In this document: positions 1-8,591 of the stretch, piece after piece
Numbering within the stretch: the first letter of the stretch is position 1
Layout of the letters: each line of letters begins with the position of its first letter
Source of the DNA: Nocardia araoensis NBRC 100135
Lineage (GTDB): Bacteria > Actinomycetota > Actinomycetes > Mycobacteriales > Mycobacteriaceae
Reading direction: 5' to 3'
DNA length: 43,621 bases
Assembly (NCBI RefSeq): GCF_000308435.1
Contig: NZ_BAFR01000084.1
Coordinates: 1-43,621, forward strand
Notes under the pieces: generated by a model
What the model was told of the DNA's origin: nothing
Database searches by the model: none
What the model saw: only the letters and a program-made list of their open reading frames with translations
Position numbers and translations under genes: made by a program

Positions 1-638
1 GCGGCGCGCACCCGGTCGAACTGGCGGGTGCTGTCCTCGATCGAGGAGAACGGCATGTTGAACTCGCTGGCGTACTGCGCGGCCAGCCGCGGGGTGCGGG
101 TGGCGCCTTGCCCGCCGATCACCACCGGGATCGGGTCCTGCACCGGTTTGGGCAGGGCGGGGGAGTTGGTGAGCTGGTAATGCTTCCCGTCGTAGTTGAA
201 GACGTCGCCGGGTTTGGTCGCCCAGAGCCCGGTGATGACGGCCAGCTGTTCCTCCAGCCGGGCGAATTTGTCGGCGGGGAACGGGATGCCGTACGCGGCG
301 TGCTCCTCGGCGAACCAGCCGCTGCCCAGGCCGAATTCGACTCGGCCGCCGGACATCTGGTCGACCTGCGCCACCTGGATCGCCAGCGGGCCGGGCAGCC
401 GGAAGGTGGCGGCGGTGACGAGAGTGCCCAGCCGGATCCGCTTGGTCTCCCTGGCCAGTCCGGCGAGCGTGATCCAGGCGTCGGTGGGGCCGGGCAGCCC
501 GTCGGCGCCGCCCATGCTCAGGTAGTGGTCGGAGCGGAAGAACGCGTCGAAGCCCAGGTCCTCGGCGGCCTTGGCGACGGTGAGCAGGGTGTCATAGCTC
601 GCACCCTGCTGCGGCTCGGTGAAGATGCGTAGTTCCAT
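1..638 (-). CDS. LLM-class F420-dependent oxidoreductase, C-terminus cut by window edge
   Basis: Reverse-strand reading from ATG at 638 begins MELRIFTEPQQGASYDTLL and stays open to base 1, so about 212 N-terminal residues are present and the C-terminus lies outside the window. The TIM-barrel bacterial-luciferase fold is indicated by EDLGFDAFFRSDHY, then RIRLGTLVTAATFRLPGPLA, then QVDQMSGGRVEFGLGSGW and PVVIGGQGATRTPRLAA. These are the usual landmarks of F420-dependent LLM proteins. They would use reduced or oxidised F420 (or FMN) to act on a small organic substrate; the substrate cannot be read from sequence. It is transcribed away from the PucR-type gene, with about 120 bp between them. Family is secure, cofactor likely, substrate unknown. 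Confidence 0.88.
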   Translation of the reverse strand, partial: MELRIFTEPQQGASYDTLLTVAKAAEDLGFDAFFRSDHYLSMGGADGLPGPTDAWITLAGLARETKRIRLGTLVTAATFRLPGPLAIQVAQVDQMSGGRVEFGLGSGWFAEEHAAYGIPFPADKFARLEEQLAVITGLWATKPGDVFNYDGKHYQLTNSPALPKPVQDPIPVVIGGQGATRTPRLAAQYASEFNMPFSSIEDSTRQFDRVRA

Positions 639-758
639 GTCGATGACCCTAGTCGGTCGCTCGCAGGGCGAATCGGGGCGCTCTCGGCTGCGTGCTCGAG
701 CCTGGGAGCAGCCGGAACGCGCGATCGTCCCGGTGTGGCTCTCGCTCTGGGAGCGTGG

Positions 759-1925
759 TCAGCGCGCGGGGTGATCGTGTGTGTAAGTCCGTGCGATGAG
801 TGCGGCGCGCAATCGGTAGAGCGCGTGCGGAACGGCGGTGTCCAAGCCGGTGAGGCGTCCGATGCGCTTGAGCCGATGGTCGACGGTGTTCGGGTGCAGA
901 TACATCGTCCGGGACGTGCGTCTGCGGTTGAAGTCGTTGCGGATGTGCTCGCGCAGGGTGTCGAACAGTTCCGGATGGCCCTCCAGCGGATCGAGCAGCG
1001 CGGCCAGCCGGTCGCGTCCCGGCCCCGGCCGGGTGAGCTGGTACTCGAGGGCGAGGTCCTCGAAGCGGTACAGGCCGGGTGGGCTCTGCAGGCGGCCGAC
1101 CATGTCGAGCAGCTCGTGCGCCTGGTCGGCGGCGCGGGGAATCTGCTCGGGCTCGGCGGCGATGGCCGCTGCGGTGAGCGGCGCGCGCACCGCAGCGGCC
1201 AGCGCGGTGACCAGTTCGTCGAGCCGGTCCGCGGCGACCAGCGACATCGGTACCAGGATCGTCCCGCCGATCGCGCTGAGCAGGGTCGGCACGTGTCTGC
1301 CGCAGTGCACCGCGAGGCCGAGCTGCATGCGTTGCCGGACGCTGTGCCCGTCTGCGTGGCGTCGACCGGGATGTTCTTCGGTGGACGGGTCGACCGCCAC
1401 GGCGAGCACGGTGTAGCGGTCGGCGACCGGAATGCCGTACTCCCGGTGGATCTTCGCAGGCTGGTGGCCGCGCAGCAGCGCGACGGCGACGGCGTGCGGA
1501 GCTGTCTGATCGGCGGCGGGCGCGACCGACAGATAGGCGAGCGAGACGGTCGTGGTGACCGCGTGCAGGGCGTCGAAGAGCTTGCGTATGTCGTTGTGCC
1601 GCAGCGTGTGCGATTCATGGAGGTGCTCGTCGAGATAGAGGCGGAACCCTTCGTGGACGAGATGCTGAACGGTGTTCATCCGAACGCCGACGCCGGCCCA
1701 CCGGGTGGCGGCCTCGAAGATGCGAACCGTTCGGGCCGGTTGCTCGGGGTCCGCGGACGCGACCAGGTCGAGGCAGTGCGCGACAGTCGCGCGGATCTCC
1801 TCCCGCAGCAGATTTCCCCGCTCGACGTGCCGTCGGGGAATGATGCCGAGTAGGTGTCGCACGATGTGCTCGATGGCCGGGACCGACTCGGTGGACGCTG
1901 GGGCGGTGCTGGGCGTGGGTGGCAT
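759..1925 (-). CDS. PucR/CdaR-type transcriptional regulator
   Basis: A 388-aa cytosolic regulator. The C-terminal 60 residues carry the PucR-type helix-turn-helix (RRTSRTMYLHPNTVDHRLKR followed by IGRLTGLD), in which the 'LHPNTV..RL..I..LTG.D' pattern is diagnostic. The middle part resembles the GGDEF-like/CdaR sensor segment, and the N-terminal 150 residues look like the ligand-responsive region. The start is well fixed: ATG at 1925 follows GAGGAGGAA by 7 nt. It is divergent from gluconokinase with 135 bp between the starts, which would fit control of sugar-acid use by analogy with CdaR. That link is inference; PucR-like regulators also control purine, amino-acid and antibiotic genes in actinomycetes. 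Confidence 0.85.
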   Translation of the reverse strand: MPPTPSTAPASTESVPAIEHIVRHLLGIIPRRHVERGNLLREEIRATVAHCLDLVASADPEQPARTVRIFEAATRWAGVGVRMNTVQHLVHEGFRLYLDEHLHESHTLRHNDIRKLFDALHAVTTTVSLAYLSVAPAADQTAPHAVAVALLRGHQPAKIHREYGIPVADRYTVLAVAVDPSTEEHPGRRHADGHSVRQRMQLGLAVHCGRHVPTLLSAIGGTILVPMSLVAADRLDELVTALAAAVRAPLTAAAIAAEPEQIPRAADQAHELLDMVGRLQSPPGLYRFEDLALEYQLTRPGPGRDRLAALLDPLEGHPELFDTLREHIRNDFNRRRTSRTMYLHPNTVDHRLKRIGRLTGLDTAVPHALYRLRAALIARTYTHDHPAR

Positions 1926-2009
1926 GCCGGTTCCTCCTCGGTCCCTGAAATGTATCGGCGCAGGTACGGACCGTCACTGCACGGGCCGACGAAGTGCTCG
2001 GCCGCTAGG

Positions 2010-2025
2010 TTGTCGTCGATGACAA
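2010..2025. promoter_or_regulatory. Near-palindromic operator candidate upstream of gluconokinase
   Basis: TTGTCGTCGATGACAA has dyad symmetry in 7 of 8 base pairs around a central TCGA. It lies 35 nt before the GTG start of gluconokinase and within the 135-bp region shared with the divergent PucR-type gene. A second inverted repeat, GGCCGA with an 8-nt spacer and TCGGCC, lies just upstream at 1984-2003. The size fits a dimeric LacI/GntR-type or PucR site. No binding protein can be assigned from sequence. Confidence 0.4.
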
Positions 2026-2060
2026 GTCGGGAGATCGGCCACCGGAAGGAAGAAGTTCGA

Positions 2061-2561
2061 GTGCACGATGTACCGGTGATCGTCGTGATGGGAGTGTCGG
2101 GCTCGGGAAAGACGACGATCGGCACCCGCTTGGCCGACGCGCTGGGGGTCGAGTACGCCGAAGGCGACGATTTCCACCCGCCCGCGAATATCGCGAAGAT
2201 GGCGGCGGGGACGCCGCTGGACGACGCCGACCGGGCTCCCTGGCTCGACGCCTTGGCCGCCTGGATGGCCGAGCGATCCGCACGCGGAGCGGTCGTGACC
2301 TGTTCCGCCCTGAAACGGGCCTATCGCGACCGGCTGCGCGCGTCGGCTCCCGATACGTACTTCTTGCATCTGAACGTGCCGCGCGAGGAACTCGAGCGCC
2401 GCGTGGCCGGACGCCGCGGGCACTTCATGCCACCGAGCCTGCTGGATTCCCAGCTGGCCACTCTGGAGCAGCTCGAGGGCGACGAGCGCGGCGGCACCGT
2501 CGACGCGACACGACCGCCCGAGGACGTGGTCCGGGAGGCCGTGGCGGCGTTGCGCAGGTGA
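2061..2561 (+). CDS. gntK: Gluconokinase
   Basis: A 166-aa P-loop kinase of the usual gluconokinase length, which phosphorylates D-gluconate to 6-phosphogluconate using ATP, feeding the pentose-phosphate or Entner-Doudoroff route. The Walker A loop GVSGSGKTT spans about residues 11-19. It is followed by the family hallmarks EGDDFHPPANIAKMAAGTPL, a CSALKRAYRDRLR motif, and GRRGHFMPPSLLDSQLATLE. GTG at 2061 is chosen because GGAAGGAAGAAG lies just upstream at 2043-2054 and the resulting N-terminus matches the family; the open frame extends further upstream without support. It converges on the DUF5995 gene with 5 bp between stop codons. The function is firmly predicted. Confidence 0.93.
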   Translation: MHDVPVIVVMGVSGSGKTTIGTRLADALGVEYAEGDDFHPPANIAKMAAGTPLDDADRAPWLDALAAWMAERSARGAVVTCSALKRAYRDRLRASAPDTYFLHLNVPREELERRVAGRRGHFMPPSLLDSQLATLEQLEGDERGGTVDATRPPEDVVREAVAALRR

Positions 2562-2566
2562 GGGCT

Positions 2567-3487
2567 TCAGAGGCCGCCGAGGCCGGACAGTATCTCGAAC
2601 CCGAGATCCAATCCCCGCCACAGAGCGTCTATTTCGGCGGTCACGGCAGGCGCCGCGGCCGGATCGCGCAGGGCGAGTCCGTTCCCGAAGATGACGACGT
2701 TGGCGCCCGCGTCGGCCGCCCGCAGCAATGGGCCGGTCGCCACGCCCCGGCCGAGCACCGCGTCCAAGCCCTCGCCGACGAAGTAGAACCGCCACAGCGG
2801 CCCCAGATCACCGCCGTAGACCGCCTTGGTCTGCTCGACGATCAGCGCGCCCTGCTGGGCGATCGAGTCGACGATGCGGAAATAGTCGCGAGCGTTGGCC
2901 GCGGTGCTGCCGACGGTCGCGACGGAATAGGACAGGTCGACGGTCAGGTGCGCGTCGTACCCGGCCATCGCCACCCGCGCGGGTGACAACTCACAGCGGC
3001 GGGTCAGATCGAAGTAGTGCGCCCAGTGCGGTTCGGCGGGTGCGCCGGTGAATTCGGCGTGCAGCGCGCGCAGAAAGCGCGACAGTAACTCGAGACTGAT
3101 CCGGTGCGCCCATTCCGGGTCGTCGAACGACGTGGGGTCGCGCTGGAGCGGCAGGACGGCGGCCTGCTCGACCGCGTCGAGCCCGAGGGCGAACACGCCG
3201 CGCCGGTCGTGGTGGCGGACCAGGATTTCGGTGATCCGCCGGTGCCGGTCGATGGCTTGTTCCAGCTGCCACAGCGAGGGGCCGGAGCGCGCTCCGGTGT
3301 CGGACAGCTCCGTGACCAAGGCTGTCTCGGCCGGCGTCAACGGTGTGCCGCAGGCCGGATCGGCCGCTGCCGCAGCGGGCGCCGGCCGTAGTGCGATGGT
3401 GACGAGCAGTACGGTGAATAGCAAGGTTGGTACCGAAAAGCGTTGTCGTGCAGAAATTTTCGACGTGCACACGGAGATGTTCGCCAT
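2567..3487 (-). CDS. Secreted or membrane-anchored DUF5995 family protein
   Basis: A 306-aa protein with a Sec-type signal: a basic stretch, a hydrophobic core (about residues 18-34) and an Ala-rich end, with cleavage plausible near AAAAADPACG. The mature part matches what I recall of DUF5995, with the alpha-helical region WAHYFDLTRRCELSPARVAM followed by GYDAHLTVDL, a conserved His/Asp-containing motif of that family. No catalytic role is known to me. ATG at 3487 has GGAG close upstream. It ends 5 bp from the convergent gluconokinase stop and follows the M50B-like gene on the same strand after a 128-bp gap. Family assignment is moderately sure; function is unknown. Confidence 0.7.
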   Translation of the reverse strand: MANISVCTSKISARQRFSVPTLLFTVLLVTIALRPAPAAAAADPACGTPLTPAETALVTELSDTGARSGPSLWQLEQAIDRHRRITEILVRHHDRRGVFALGLDAVEQAAVLPLQRDPTSFDDPEWAHRISLELLSRFLRALHAEFTGAPAEPHWAHYFDLTRRCELSPARVAMAGYDAHLTVDLSYSVATVGSTAANARDYFRIVDSIAQQGALIVEQTKAVYGGDLGPLWRFYFVGEGLDAVLGRGVATGPLLRAADAGANVVIFGNGLALRDPAAAPAVTAEIDALWRGLDLGFEILSGLGGL

Positions 3488-3615
3488 GCTGCTCCGGGGG
3501 TCGTGAATCGCGAACTTGCGTCGGACGGCCGAAGCGGGTGTGCTCGGCGATGCGCCGCTGCCGCTGGCACAGGGCGGGATCGAAGCCTAACCCACCGGGC
3601 CGCGCAGCGCCTCGG

Positions 3616-4410
3616 TCAGTGAGCCGCGAAGCAGGATCCGGAGGGCGCGCCCGGCAGGCACACTTCGGCGATGGCGGAGACGAGCAGCCACGCGCCGACC
3701 GCCAGCGAACCCACGGCGATCGTGCCGAACACGAAAACCCACAGCAGGCCGGGCAGCCGGGTGAGCCGTGCGAGTTGATCGGCGTCGGAGTCGACCTCGT
3801 GATAGCGGGCCCGTTGCTGCCGGGAACGGCTCCGTTGCAACTCCAGCACCGGACGCGCTCCGGCGAACAGCAGGAACCAGGCGCCCAGATACGCGAAACC
3901 CGCTTGCAGCGTGTCGGTGCCGAACCAGGAGACCACGAAGACCACCGCTCCGAGGCCGAGCACGGTGATGGCGCCGTAGACATTCCTGATCTTGATCAGG
4001 AGCGCGGCGAGCAGCACGATGGCGGTCCAGAGCATCAGCGTGATCCGGCTCGCGCCAAGCAGCGCGGCGAATCCGAGACCGAGCAGCGGCGGCGCCGGGT
4101 AACCCGCCATGGTGGTGAGGATCATCCCGAGGCCGTAAGGTTTGCCGCTGGACACGGTGAGCCCCGAGGTGTCCGAATGCAGCCGGATGCTGTTGAGTTT
4201 CCGTCCGGTCAGCAGGGCGACCATGGCGTGCCCGCCTTCGTGCGCGATGGTGACGATATTGCGGGTCAACCGCCAGATCGGGGTGTATCCCACCAGCACC
4301 AGCGCCGCCACCGCGGCCGCCGCCACAAGCCACCACGGCGGTTGCGCTTGGGTCGTCGTCAGACGATCGGCGATGGAAGCGCCGCGCTCGAAGAATTCCG
4401 CTCTGTCCAC
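3616..4410 (-). CDS. M50B-like membrane zinc metalloprotease family protein
   Basis: A 264-aa integral membrane protein. The zinc-site motif HEGGHAMVALLTGRK (HExxH form) follows the first hydrophobic segment, and GMILTTMAGYPAPPLLGLGFA resembles the second conserved membrane motif of the peptidase M50B-like family. At least five more hydrophobic segments follow. Canonical M50 proteases have an LDG motif carrying a third metal ligand; I do not see one, so proteolytic activity is uncertain. GTG at 4410 is preceded by AAGG. The gene lies 172 bp downstream of the receptor kinase gene on the same strand and could be read from the same region. Membrane location is secure; activity is inferred. Confidence 0.8.
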   Translation of the reverse strand: MDRAEFFERGASIADRLTTTQAQPPWWLVAAAAVAALVLVGYTPIWRLTRNIVTIAHEGGHAMVALLTGRKLNSIRLHSDTSGLTVSSGKPYGLGMILTTMAGYPAPPLLGLGFAALLGASRITLMLWTAIVLLAALLIKIRNVYGAITVLGLGAVVFVVSWFGTDTLQAGFAYLGAWFLLFAGARPVLELQRSRSRQQRARYHEVDSDADQLARLTRLPGLLWVFVFGTIAVGSLAVGAWLLVSAIAEVCLPGAPSGSCFAAH

Positions 4411-4582
4411 CGCCGCACCTTAACCGCCCGCGGACTGCCGCGCTCGGGGCACGGGTTCGGCGCTGGGACGCCGGACCCGAGCGCGCCGGCATCGCTGCGG
4501 TGCACCCTGCTGCGGGGATCGGGAGATCGAGCCGCCGACGAACCGCGCCGGTCAACGGCCGTGATGTAGTCGCAGGCACCGC

Positions 4583-6298
4583 TCAGCCGGTTCGATTGAG
4601 GGTTCCGCTCATATCCCCTGCGACACCCTGGGTTCGGTACGAGAGTGTCCCGTCGGGTCGCAACTCCAGCCGGGACGTCGCGCCGTCGTCGTTGCAACCG
4701 CCGGGATCCTTGGTGAGTCTGGCGGTCAGTACCGCGCCGTTGGCGGTGACGGACGTGAGCGTTTCGGACCGCCCGCACTGCAGATGAGCGAATCTGCCGG
4801 TGTTGGTCGATTCTCCGACTTGCTCGCCGACGTTCCCGGCATTGATCCGCAAGACGATGTCGTAGCTGCCGAGGATGTCCCGTGCGACCCCTTGCCATTC
4901 GCCGACGAGTGCCTGCGGGACGCTCGTGCCACCCGATGGGCCTGAACTGGTCGGAATCGGGTCACCGGCCTGCGTAGCGGTAGCCGTCGGTGCGTCGCCG
5001 TCGGCTCGAGTGGCGGCAGATGTCGGAGAAGCACGGTTGGTCGCGGTCTGGGCGATGGGATCGTTCGCGCTGCCCCGGCGTAGCTGCGCGCCGACCACGA
5101 ACGCCGCCACGGCGACCGTGGCGCAGACGACCAGAGCTCCCGCAACCAGGAGGGGGCGGCTCGGACGGCGTGGAGGGGGTGCCGGGGTGGCGGAGCCGAG
5201 TCTCGCCGGAACCTGTTGCGCGGGTGGCGGAATCCGTTGGCCCAAGGGCGTGGCAGCCGGCTGCGTCGAGCCGGGATAGTGCGTCGGTGCGTGTGCCGAT
5301 CGTGCTGGATCGCCCTGGGCGTATCGCGGGTCGGTAGGTGGCGCGGGGCGGATCAGGGTGTCGGCCGTGCGCGCGTGCTGAGTTGGGGCGGAGAACTGCT
5401 GGTGGTCGAACGGTCCGGAGTCCAGGTTCAACAGCTCCACCGCGCGGCGGCCGACCTCCTCGAGGACCGGGCCGGGCAGCCAGCCGCCGCGCTCGGGGAT
5501 GCCGAGAGCGGTGAGCTGGGTGAGCAACTGCTCGGGTGTCGGGCGGGCCGCAGGGTCCTTGGTCAGGCAGGCGGCCACCAGTGGGCGCAGCCGTTCCGGT
5601 ACGTCGTCGAGCTGCGGCTGCTCGTACACCACCCGCCACAGCATGTGCACCGCCTCGCCGACGCCGAACGGTCCGTGACCGGTCGCCGCGAACACCAGGA
5701 CGCCGCCCAGCGCGAAGACGTCCGCAGCCGGGCCGACCGGATCGCCGGTCACCTGCTCCGGGCACATGAATCCCGGTGAGCCGATGACTTTTCCGGTGGT
5801 GGTGAGCTTGCTGTCGTCGACGGCGCGGGCGATGCCGAAATCGATCACCTTCGGACCGTCGAGGGCAAGCAGGACATTGGACGGTTTGAGGTCGCGGTGC
5901 ACCACACCGGCTCCATGGACCGCGGTCAATGCCTCGATCAGTCCGTGCGCCAGCACGAGCAGCGCGTTCTCGGCGAACGGCCCGTGCCGGTCGACCGCGT
6001 CGGACAGCGGGAATCCGGCCACGTAACCGGTGGCCAGCCACGGGGGATCGGCGTCGACGTCGGCGTCGAGCACCGGCGCGGTGAACTGCCCGCCCACCCG
6101 GCGCGCGGCGGCCACCTCGCGCCGGAAGCGCTGACGGAATTCGGCGTCGATCATGTCCGGGCGGATGACCTTGACCGCGACGGTGCGCCCGCCCGAGTTC
6201 CGGCCGAGATAGACCCGGCCCATGCCACCCGCGCCGAGCACGCCGAGCAGGCGATAGTCCCCGATCCGGGCCGGATCGTTCGTGCCGAGCGGTTGCAT
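4583..6298 (-). CDS. Receptor-type serine/threonine protein kinase (PknB-like) with extracytoplasmic domain
   Basis: A 571-aa Hanks-type kinase. The catalytic domain spans roughly residues 13-270: P-loop GAGGMGRV (22-29), ATP lysine K43, catalytic HRDLKPSN with D136, and DFG at 153-155. The usual APE motif reads CPEQ. A Pro/Ser/Thr-rich juxtamembrane linker (about 295-380) precedes one TM helix (382-403), a low-complexity Thr/Ala stalk, and an external domain (462-571) starting LVGEWQG with two cysteines (C508, C535) that could pair. ATG at 6298 is preferred over 6349 because GAAGGGAGT lies 10 nt upstream and the shorter form matches kinase N-termini. It presumably senses a cell-envelope signal; ligand and targets are unknown. 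Confidence 0.93.
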   Translation of the reverse strand: MQPLGTNDPARIGDYRLLGVLGAGGMGRVYLGRNSGGRTVAVKVIRPDMIDAEFRQRFRREVAAARRVGGQFTAPVLDADVDADPPWLATGYVAGFPLSDAVDRHGPFAENALLVLAHGLIEALTAVHGAGVVHRDLKPSNVLLALDGPKVIDFGIARAVDDSKLTTTGKVIGSPGFMCPEQVTGDPVGPAADVFALGGVLVFAATGHGPFGVGEAVHMLWRVVYEQPQLDDVPERLRPLVAACLTKDPAARPTPEQLLTQLTALGIPERGGWLPGPVLEEVGRRAVELLNLDSGPFDHQQFSAPTQHARTADTLIRPAPPTDPRYAQGDPARSAHAPTHYPGSTQPAATPLGQRIPPPAQQVPARLGSATPAPPPRRPSRPLLVAGALVVCATVAVAAFVVGAQLRRGSANDPIAQTATNRASPTSAATRADGDAPTATATQAGDPIPTSSGPSGGTSVPQALVGEWQGVARDILGSYDIVLRINAGNVGEQVGESTNTGRFAHLQCGRSETLTSVTANGAVLTARLTKDPGGCNDDGATSRLELRPDGTLSYRTQGVAGDMSGTLNRTG

Positions 6299-6385
6299 CG
6301 CGCAGCTGACTCCCTTCGCGTGGCGTCGACCCTCCGAGAGGCTACTCACCGGGGACGCCCGTGTCCGCGCGGCGGACCGCCCGCG

Positions 6386-7276
6386 CTACCCCGCCATGCT
6401 CGGCGCGGGCGCGGGCTGCTCCCGCCGCGCCCGTCTGGCCAGCAGATACGCGGCGATCGCCGCGGGAATGTTCATCAGGACCCCGTACACCGCACCCGGA
6501 ACGGCCATGGTCTCGTTGTCCAATACCGAAGCGGCGACGGCGATCGCGAGCGCCGCGTTGTGCACGCCGATCTCCATGGCCGAGGCGATCGCCTGATCGG
6601 CTTCCACGCGCAACAGCCGGGGCAGGAAGTAGCCGACGGCCAGACTGATCACGGCGAAGGACAGGCAGATCGCCGACAGCTCGCCGATGTGCTCGGTCAG
6701 GATGTCCAGGTTCGAGCCGACTCCCGCCGCGATCACCAGCGCGAGGACCACCACGGACAGGATCTTGACCGCGCCGCGCATCCGACGCGACCACTCCGGG
6801 AACCGCCGGTGCACCGCCATGCCGATCGCGACGGGCACCAGCACGATGGCGAAGACCTGCGCGAATTTGTCCGGCCGCAGTCCGACCGAACCTTCGCCGT
6901 CCAGGAACAGAGCGTAGGACAGCGCCACCACCACGGGCAGGGTGAATACCGCGAGCACCGAATTGATGGCGGTGAGCGTGATGTTCAGCGCCACATTGCC
7001 CCCGGCGACGTGACTGAACAGATTGGCCGACGCTCCGCCCGGCGAGGCCGCGAGCAGCAGCATGCCCGCCGCGAGCGCGCCTTCCAGTCCGAACAGGCGA
7101 ATCAGGCCGAGACACACCGCGGGTAGCAGGATCATCTGGCACGCCAGCGCGATCACCGCCGCTTTCGGGTACCGCAGCACGCGCGCGAAATCGTCGGTCG
7201 TCAAGGTCAATCCGAGCCCGAACATCACCAAGGCCAGCGCCAGCGGCAGCAGCACCGCGAAAACCGTTGCACCCAT
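6386..7276 (-). CDS. Bile acid:sodium symporter (BASS) family transporter
   Basis: A 296-aa polytopic membrane protein with about nine to ten hydrophobic helices. Family signatures are FGLGLTLTTDDF at the N-terminus, ASPGGASANLFSHVAGGNVA in the middle (crossover region) and MEIGVHNAALAIAVA near the C-terminus. BASS proteins couple Na+ to uptake of organic anions; bacterial members carry diverse keto acids and other carboxylates, so the substrate here is open. The start is firm: GGAGAGGAGACC precedes the ATG. It sits between two genes on the same strand, the receptor kinase downstream and the Gfo/Idh/MocA dehydrogenase upstream, each with a gap of under 100 bp, so shared transcription is possible. 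Confidence 0.9.
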   Translation of the reverse strand: MGATVFAVLLPLALALVMFGLGLTLTTDDFARVLRYPKAAVIALACQMILLPAVCLGLIRLFGLEGALAAGMLLLAASPGGASANLFSHVAGGNVALNITLTAINSVLAVFTLPVVVALSYALFLDGEGSVGLRPDKFAQVFAIVLVPVAIGMAVHRRFPEWSRRMRGAVKILSVVVLALVIAAGVGSNLDILTEHIGELSAICLSFAVISLAVGYFLPRLLRVEADQAIASAMEIGVHNAALAIAVAASVLDNETMAVPGAVYGVLMNIPAAIAAYLLARRARREQPAPAPSMAG

Positions 7277-7362
7277 TCGGGTCTCCTCTCCGCCGGGCGG
7301 CCTCGACCGGCCGGTCCCGGGGTCCGACGTTATCGAGTCGCGGCGCGGGTGGCCAGCCCCGG

Positions 7363-8415
7363 TCAGGCGGTGACGGTCACACCCCGGGCCGCCGACTCGC
7401 GGGCCTTCGCCAGCAGACGCAGGGTGGTGACGGCGTCGCGCGGGTCGACGGGCACCGCAGCGCCGTCGAGCAGCGCGGCGGCCATGGCGGCGTAGAACTC
7501 GGGGTATGCGCCGGGAGCGGTCGGAACCGGGGTGGGGTCCGGTTCCGCACCCAGCAGGCCCCAGCGCTCGGGATCGACTGTGCCCCAGAGGGAGTCATCC
7601 CGTGGACGGCGACCGGATCGGAGTGCGTCCTCCTGCGGGTCCAGCCCGTAGGTGACATATCCGGCTTCCGACCCGAGCACCCGGAAACGCGGTCCCAGCT
7701 GCGGGGCGACGGCGCTCATCCACAAATGGGAGCGGACACCGCCGGTGTGGGTGAGGGCGACGAACGCGTCGTCGTCGGTGGTGATCCCCTCCCGTCGCCG
7801 GTCCAGCTCGCAGTACACCGAAGCCACCGGGCCGAACAGGGTCACGGCTTGGTCCACCAGATGGCTGCCGAGGTCGAGCAGAATGCCCGCGCCCTCCTCG
7901 TCGGTGCCGACCTCCCGCCAGCCGCCTTTCGGCACCGGACGCCACCGCTCGAATCGGGACTCGAAACGCCGCACCCGGCCCAGTCTTCCGGTCTCGACGA
8001 GTTCGCGCACCGTCCGGAAGTCGCCGTCCCAGCGTCGATTCTGGAAGACCGACAGCGCCAGGCCGGACCGCTCCGCGCGCCCGACGAGATCCTCGGCGTC
8101 GTCCACCGTGACCGCGAACGGCTTGTCGACCACCACCGGGAGCCCGGCTGCCAGCGCCTGCCGGGCCAGCGGCGCGTGCGTGCGGTTAGGTGTCGCGATC
8201 ACGACCAGATCGATGCCGTCCGGCTCGGCGAACAACTCCTCGGCGCGCGGCACCACGCGCACGCCGGGGTGTTCGGCGCGCGCCTGGTCGGCACGTACCT
8301 CCGAGGAGGTGACCACGGCCGCGACCCGCATGCGCGGCTGCGCGGCGATCAGCGGGGCGTGAAAGACCGACCCGGCCAAGCCATAGCCGAGAACGGCGAC
8401 CTCGACGATGCTCAT
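7363..8415 (-). CDS. Gfo/Idh/MocA family NAD(P)-dependent oxidoreductase
   Basis: A 350-aa soluble dehydrogenase. The N-terminal Rossmann fold opens with VAVLGYGLAGSVFHAPLI, and PVVVDKPFAV carries the conserved lysine of the EKP motif (here DKP). FQNRRWDGDFRTVRELV and ILLDLGSHLVDQAVTLFG, with the active-site D/H pair, are typical of the YvaA/YdgJ branch acting on inositols or sugar-like polyols. The open frame extends 36 codons upstream, but ATG at 8415 (MSIVEVAVLG) aligns with the family. It may act on a sugar or inositol derivative; neighbours do not settle this. Confidence 0.9.
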   Translation of the reverse strand: MSIVEVAVLGYGLAGSVFHAPLIAAQPRMRVAAVVTSSEVRADQARAEHPGVRVVPRAEELFAEPDGIDLVVIATPNRTHAPLARQALAAGLPVVVDKPFAVTVDDAEDLVGRAERSGLALSVFQNRRWDGDFRTVRELVETGRLGRVRRFESRFERWRPVPKGGWREVGTDEEGAGILLDLGSHLVDQAVTLFGPVASVYCELDRRREGITTDDDAFVALTHTGGVRSHLWMSAVAPQLGPRFRVLGSEAGYVTYGLDPQEDALRSGRRPRDDSLWGTVDPERWGLLGAEPDPTPVPTAPGAYPEFYAAMAAALLDGAAVPVDPRDAVTTLRLLAKARESAARGVTVTA

Positions 8416-8591
8416 GCTCCCGACGCTACCGCGCCACCGACCGCGTTCGGTGCCAACTGGTCGGCGGGCGGCGCATCGCCCGACCACAACAGGGGAGCGG
8501 TGGCCCACACTCCTCTCCCACACCGGCGGTCAGGCCGCGCCGTCTCGACCGAGCCTCGCGGCGACGACAGCCGCAGCCACACAGCGTCCGC

